DNA of 51,583 nucleotides, from contig USGS01000005.1 in the NCBI GenBank assembly GCA_900554275.1, forward strand, positions 1 to 51,583, given 5' to 3'. Positions 48,082-51,583 of the stretch are shown here, one piece after another; positions within the stretch are counted from its first letter, which is position 1, and each line of letters begins with the position of its first letter. The position numbers and the translations under genes are program-made. The stretch comes from an uncultured Eubacteriales bacterium. Its GTDB lineage: Bacteria > Bacillota > Clostridia > Oscillospirales > Oscillospiraceae. The notes under the pieces are model-generated. The model was not told where the DNA came from. It did not search any database and was given only the letters and a program-made list of their open reading frames with translations.

Positions 48082-51000
48082 ATGGTAAGAAAAATGAAGT
48101 CCATGGATGGCAACAATGCGGCGGCGCACGTCAGCTATGCGTTTTCCGAGGTCGCTGCCATCTACCCCATCACGCCCTCCAGCCCCATGGCTGACTTTGT
48201 TGACCAGTGGAGCGCCAATGGGCAGAAGAACATCTTCGGCACGAAGGTCAAGGTCGTCGAGATGCAGTCCGAGGCCGGTGCGGCCGGCGCGGTCCACGGC
48301 TCTCTGGGCGCTGGCGCGCTGACCACCACCTACACCGCGTCCCAGGGTCTGCTGCTGATGATCCCCAATATGTATAAGATCGCCGGTGAAATGCTGCCGG
48401 GCGTATTCCATGTTTCCGCCCGCACCCTGTCCGCCCACGCCCTGTCCATCTTCGGCGACCACAGCGACGTGATGGGCGTGCGCAGCACCGGGTTTGCCAT
48501 GCTGGCGTCCTCCTCCCCTCAGGAGGTCATGGATCTGGGTGCGGTGGCACATCTGAGCGCCATCCACTGTCGGATGCCGTTTTTGCATTTCTTTGACGGC
48601 TTCCGCACCAGCCACGAAATTCAGAAGATCGAGGCGCTGGATTATGAGGAGCTGCGCCCGCTGGTGGATATGGACGCCCTGCGTGCTTTCCGCCGCAACT
48701 CCCTGAACCCGGAGCATCCCGCCACCCGCGGCACCACCGTGAACCCCGACATCTTCTTCCAGTGCCGCGAGGCGTGCAACGAGAAGGTGGCGTCCATCCC
48801 CGAGGCGGTGGAGCACTACATGGCGGAGATCAGCAAGCTGACGGGACGGGAGTACAAGCTGTTCAACTACTACGGTGCACCGGATGCAGAGCGAGTCATC
48901 GTACTCATGGGCAGCGCAGCCGAGACCACAAAAGAGGCCATCGACTACCTGACCGCCAAGGGCGAGAAGGTGGGTCTGCTGAATGTTCACCTGTACCGCC
49001 CCTTCGCCGCCGACAAGTTCCTTGCCGCCATCCCGAAGACCTGCCGCAAGCTGGCTGTGCTGGATCGTACCAAGGAGCCCGGCGCTATGGGCGAGCCGCT
49101 GTATCAGGATATCTGCTCTGTGTACAAGGAGTTGGACAGCGATATGGTCATCGTGGGCGGCCGCTACGGCCTGTCCAGTAAGGACACCACCCCCGGCCAG
49201 ATCATCGCTGTGCTGGATAACCTGAAGCAGGATAAACCCAAGAATAATTTCACCGTAGGCATCGTGGACGACGTCACCCACACCTCTCTGGATGTGACCT
49301 GCGAGATCGACACCTCTCCCGCCGGTCAGACCAGCGCCGAGTTCTGGGGCATGGGCTCCGACGGCACCGTGGGCGCCAACAAGAACTCCATCAAGATCAT
49401 CGGCCACGCCACAGACCTGTACTGTCAGGCGTACTTCGTCTATGACTCCAAGAAGTCCGGCGGCCTGACCCAAAGCCATCTGCGCTTCGGCAAGCAGCCC
49501 ATCCGCTCCCCGTATCTGATCCAGTCCGCCGATTTCGTGGCCTGCCACAACCCCTCCTATGTCCATAAGTACGACATGGTGAAGAATCTAAAGGAGGGCG
49601 GCGTGTTCCTGCTGAACTGCGCGTGGGACGCCGAGGGTCTGGAGAAGAACCTGCCCGCTGCCATGAAGCGCGCCCTGGCGGAGAAGAAAGCCAGGTTCTA
49701 CACCATCGACGCCATCAAGATCGCCCGTGAGCTGGGTCTGGGCAGCCGCACCAACACCATTCTGCAGGCCGCCTTCTTCAAGCTGGCCAATGTGATCCCT
49801 CTGGAGCAGGCGGTGGCCGAGATGAAGGACGCCATCTATAAGACCTATTATAAGAAGAAGGGTCAGGCCGTGGTGGACATGAACAATGCCTCCATCGAGC
49901 ACGGCATCAACGAGCTGGTGGAGATCGCAATTCCCACCGCCTGGCTGCAGGCCAAGGATGAGCCTGTGGAGCGCAAGGCTCCCGACTTCATCCGCGAGGT
50001 AGTGGATGTGATGAACCGCCAGGAGGGCGACAGTCTGCCGGTTTCCGTCATGAAGAAGTACGGCCTGGAGGACGGCACCTGGCACGCCGGCTCCACCAAG
50101 TATGAAAAGCGCGGCGCTGCCGTGGATGTGCCCCAGTGGGATATGACCAAGTGCATTCAGTGCAACCAGTGCTCTCTGGTGTGCCCCCACGCTGCCATCC
50201 GACCCGTGCTGCTGGACGAAAACGAGCAGCAGCACGCTCCTGCCGGCTTCGAGACCAAGAAGGCCACTGGGCTGGCTCAGTATCAGTACCGCATGCAGGT
50301 CTCTCCCTATGACTGCACCGGCTGCGGAAGCTGCGTCAACATCTGCCCTGCCAAGGAGAAAGCGCTGACCATGCAGCCGCTGGAGAGCCAGCTCGGTCAG
50401 GCGGAGAATTGGGAATACGCCGTGGAGACCGTCACCGTGAAGCAGGACGCCGTCAGCGATAAGACCGTCAAGGCCTCCCAGTTCGCCAAGCCCTACTTCG
50501 AGTTCTCCGGTGCCTGCGCGGGCTGTGGCGAGACGCCCTATATCAAGTTGGTGACTCAGCTGTTCGGCGACCATATGTACATCACCAACGCCTCCGGCTG
50601 CTCCTCCGCTTACGGCGGCTCCACTCCCAGCTCCCCCTACTGCACCGACTGCAAGGGCTGCGGCCCCGCCTGGGCCATGAGCCTGTTTGAGGACAACGCC
50701 GAATATGCCTACGGCTACCTGCTGGGTCAGGACGCCATCAAGCGCCAGCTGAAGGCTGCCGCCCAGACGCTGGCCGACAAGGGCGTGGCCGCTGAGGTGT
50801 GCAAGGAGTATATTGACAAGGCCGAAAGCGCCGCCGAATCCCGTATGGCAGCCGATGCGCTGCTGGCGGCTGTGGCCGGTGACAAGAGCGACGAGGCCGA
50901 GTTCATCCGCAATAACAAGGAATTCCTCACCAAGAAGTCCGTGTGGGCCTTCGGCGGCGACGGCTGGGCCTACGACATCGGCTACGGCGGGTTGGATCAC

Positions 51001-51582
51001 ATGCTGGCCTCCGGCAAGAACATCAATGTTCTGGTGCTGGATACCGAGGTGTATTCCAACACCGGCGGCCAGTCCTCCAAGGCTACCGCTGCCGCGGCTA
51101 TCGCCAAGTTCTCCGCCGGCGGCAAGGTCACCAAGAAGAAGGATCTGGGTCTGATGGCCATGAGCTACGGCTATGTGTATGTGGCCCAGGTGGCCATGGG
51201 TGCCGACCCCGCCCAGACCCTGAAGGCTATCCGGGAGGCGGAGGCTTACGACGGCCCCTCCATCGTGATCTGCTACTGCCCCTGCATCGAGCACGGTATG
51301 AAGGCCAGCATGGGTCTGAGCCAGATCGAGGAAAAGAAGGCCGTGGAGTGCGGCTACTGGCACCTGTACCGCTATGATCCCCGGCGGAAGGAGGAGGGCA
51401 AGAACCCCTTCCAGCTGGACAGCAAAGCCCCCACCGGCGATTTCCAGCAGTTCCTCATGGGCGAGAACCGCTATGCATCCCTGAAGCTGTCCTTCCCCGA
51501 GAAGGCGGATGCCCTGTATCACAAGGCCGCCAACGACGCCAAGGAGCGTTATGAAGGCTACGTCAAGCTGGCAAAGGAATAA
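48082..51582 (+). CDS. nifJ: Pyruvate:ferredoxin oxidoreductase, single-chain
   Basis: 1166 residues from the ATG at 48082, directly after AAGGAGG; complete, ending one base before the window edge. Domain order is that of homodimeric PFOR: pyruvate site VAAIYPITPSSPMADFVDQW (about residue 28), the gamma-like domain, 2x[4Fe-4S] ferredoxin domain with CIQCNQCSLVCP (about 690) and CTGCGSCVNICP (about 743), then the thiamine diphosphate domain with the third cluster ligands CAGCGET (about 811) and CTDCKGCGPAW, and GDGWAYDIGYGGLDH (about 959) plus TEVYSNTGGQSSKAT. It decarboxylates pyruvate to acetyl-CoA, reducing ferredoxin, and is oxygen-sensitive. Confidence 0.98.
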   Translation: MVRKMKSMDGNNAAAHVSYAFSEVAAIYPITPSSPMADFVDQWSANGQKNIFGTKVKVVEMQSEAGAAGAVHGSLGAGALTTTYTASQGLLLMIPNMYKIAGEMLPGVFHVSARTLSAHALSIFGDHSDVMGVRSTGFAMLASSSPQEVMDLGAVAHLSAIHCRMPFLHFFDGFRTSHEIQKIEALDYEELRPLVDMDALRAFRRNSLNPEHPATRGTTVNPDIFFQCREACNEKVASIPEAVEHYMAEISKLTGREYKLFNYYGAPDAERVIVLMGSAAETTKEAIDYLTAKGEKVGLLNVHLYRPFAADKFLAAIPKTCRKLAVLDRTKEPGAMGEPLYQDICSVYKELDSDMVIVGGRYGLSSKDTTPGQIIAVLDNLKQDKPKNNFTVGIVDDVTHTSLDVTCEIDTSPAGQTSAEFWGMGSDGTVGANKNSIKIIGHATDLYCQAYFVYDSKKSGGLTQSHLRFGKQPIRSPYLIQSADFVACHNPSYVHKYDMVKNLKEGGVFLLNCAWDAEGLEKNLPAAMKRALAEKKARFYTIDAIKIARELGLGSRTNTILQAAFFKLANVIPLEQAVAEMKDAIYKTYYKKKGQAVVDMNNASIEHGINELVEIAIPTAWLQAKDEPVERKAPDFIREVVDVMNRQEGDSLPVSVMKKYGLEDGTWHAGSTKYEKRGAAVDVPQWDMTKCIQCNQCSLVCPHAAIRPVLLDENEQQHAPAGFETKKATGLAQYQYRMQVSPYDCTGCGSCVNICPAKEKALTMQPLESQLGQAENWEYAVETVTVKQDAVSDKTVKASQFAKPYFEFSGACAGCGETPYIKLVTQLFGDHMYITNASGCSSAYGGSTPSSPYCTDCKGCGPAWAMSLFEDNAEYAYGYLLGQDAIKRQLKAAAQTLADKGVAAEVCKEYIDKAESAAESRMAADALLAAVAGDKSDEAEFIRNNKEFLTKKSVWAFGGDGWAYDIGYGGLDHMLASGKNINVLVLDTEVYSNTGGQSSKATAAAAIAKFSAGGKVTKKKDLGLMAMSYGYVYVAQVAMGADPAQTLKAIREAEAYDGPSIVICYCPCIEHGMKASMGLSQIEEKKAVECGYWHLYRYDPRRKEEGKNPFQLDSKAPTGDFQQFLMGENRYASLKLSFPEKADALYHKAANDAKERYEGYVKLAKE

Positions 51583-51583
51583 G

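Overview
The window is G+C-rich, densely packed chromosomal DNA from a low-oxygen Firmicute, most likely a butyrate-producing gut clostridium of the Oscillospiraceae/Ruminococcaceae type (the Flavonifractor, Lawsonibacter, Oscillibacter neighbourhood). The reasons are the HrcA/CIRCE heat-shock operon, a SAM-I riboswitch on metK, the rimP-nusA-ylxR-ylxQ-infB-rbfA order, and butyrate kinase, thiolase and a single-chain pyruvate:ferredoxin oxidoreductase (PFOR) together. The species assignment is inference. Nearly everything is housekeeping. I see no tRNA, rRNA, CRISPR array, prophage, transposase or insertion sequence.

Layout. 1-2000: hrcA-grpE-dnaK on the minus strand behind a sigma-A promoter with a perfect CIRCE operator; dnaK runs off the left edge. 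2000-8500: a small membrane protein, an XRE regulator with lepA, an ABM-domain protein with tatD, a coiled-coil protein and metG. 8500-13600: butyrate kinase, BrnQ with a divergent LysR regulator, and thiolase. 13700-20300: a minus-strand series prs, pth, mfd and a foldase-like lipid-face protein; prs has an elaborate leader. 20470-25630: trmL, then pgk-tpiA-gpmI (lower glycolysis) and a divergent GpsA-like dehydrogenase. 25670-28960: ftsH, and metK under a SAM-I riboswitch.

29050-29345 is the most unusual stretch. Two good promoters face each other across a 212-bp segment bounded by nested perfect inverted repeats. The plus-strand transcript would carry a 27-codon ORF with a strong but hairpin-sequestered Shine-Dalgarno. 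The minus-strand transcript would be a short antisense RNA, and both would end on one shared hairpin. This is the architecture of a type I toxin-antitoxin or similar small-RNA-controlled peptide, but I do not recognise the peptide.

29440-35220: a rhomboid-like protein without the catalytic serine, a membrane-anchored XRE regulator with a two-gene ABC exporter, and prfB without the programmed frameshift. 35220-43420: the translation/RNA operon rimP-nusA-ylxR-ylxQ-infB-rbfA-nrnA-truB-ribF on the minus strand, led by a terminator in its 5' leader. 43460-47830: a minus-strand cluster comM-like ATPase, LysE transporter, thiI, pncC/cinA and a small membrane protein. 48082-51582: the complete PFOR gene.

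Metabolically, PFOR (pyruvate to acetyl-CoA and reduced ferredoxin), thiolase (acetyl-CoA to acetoacetyl-CoA) and butyrate kinase (butyryl phosphate to ATP) are the first, second and last steps of the acetyl-CoA route to butyrate. The intermediate genes are not in this window. Promoter, terminator and start-site calls were made by eye from consensus matches and reading of base pairing; no folding or homology search was run.
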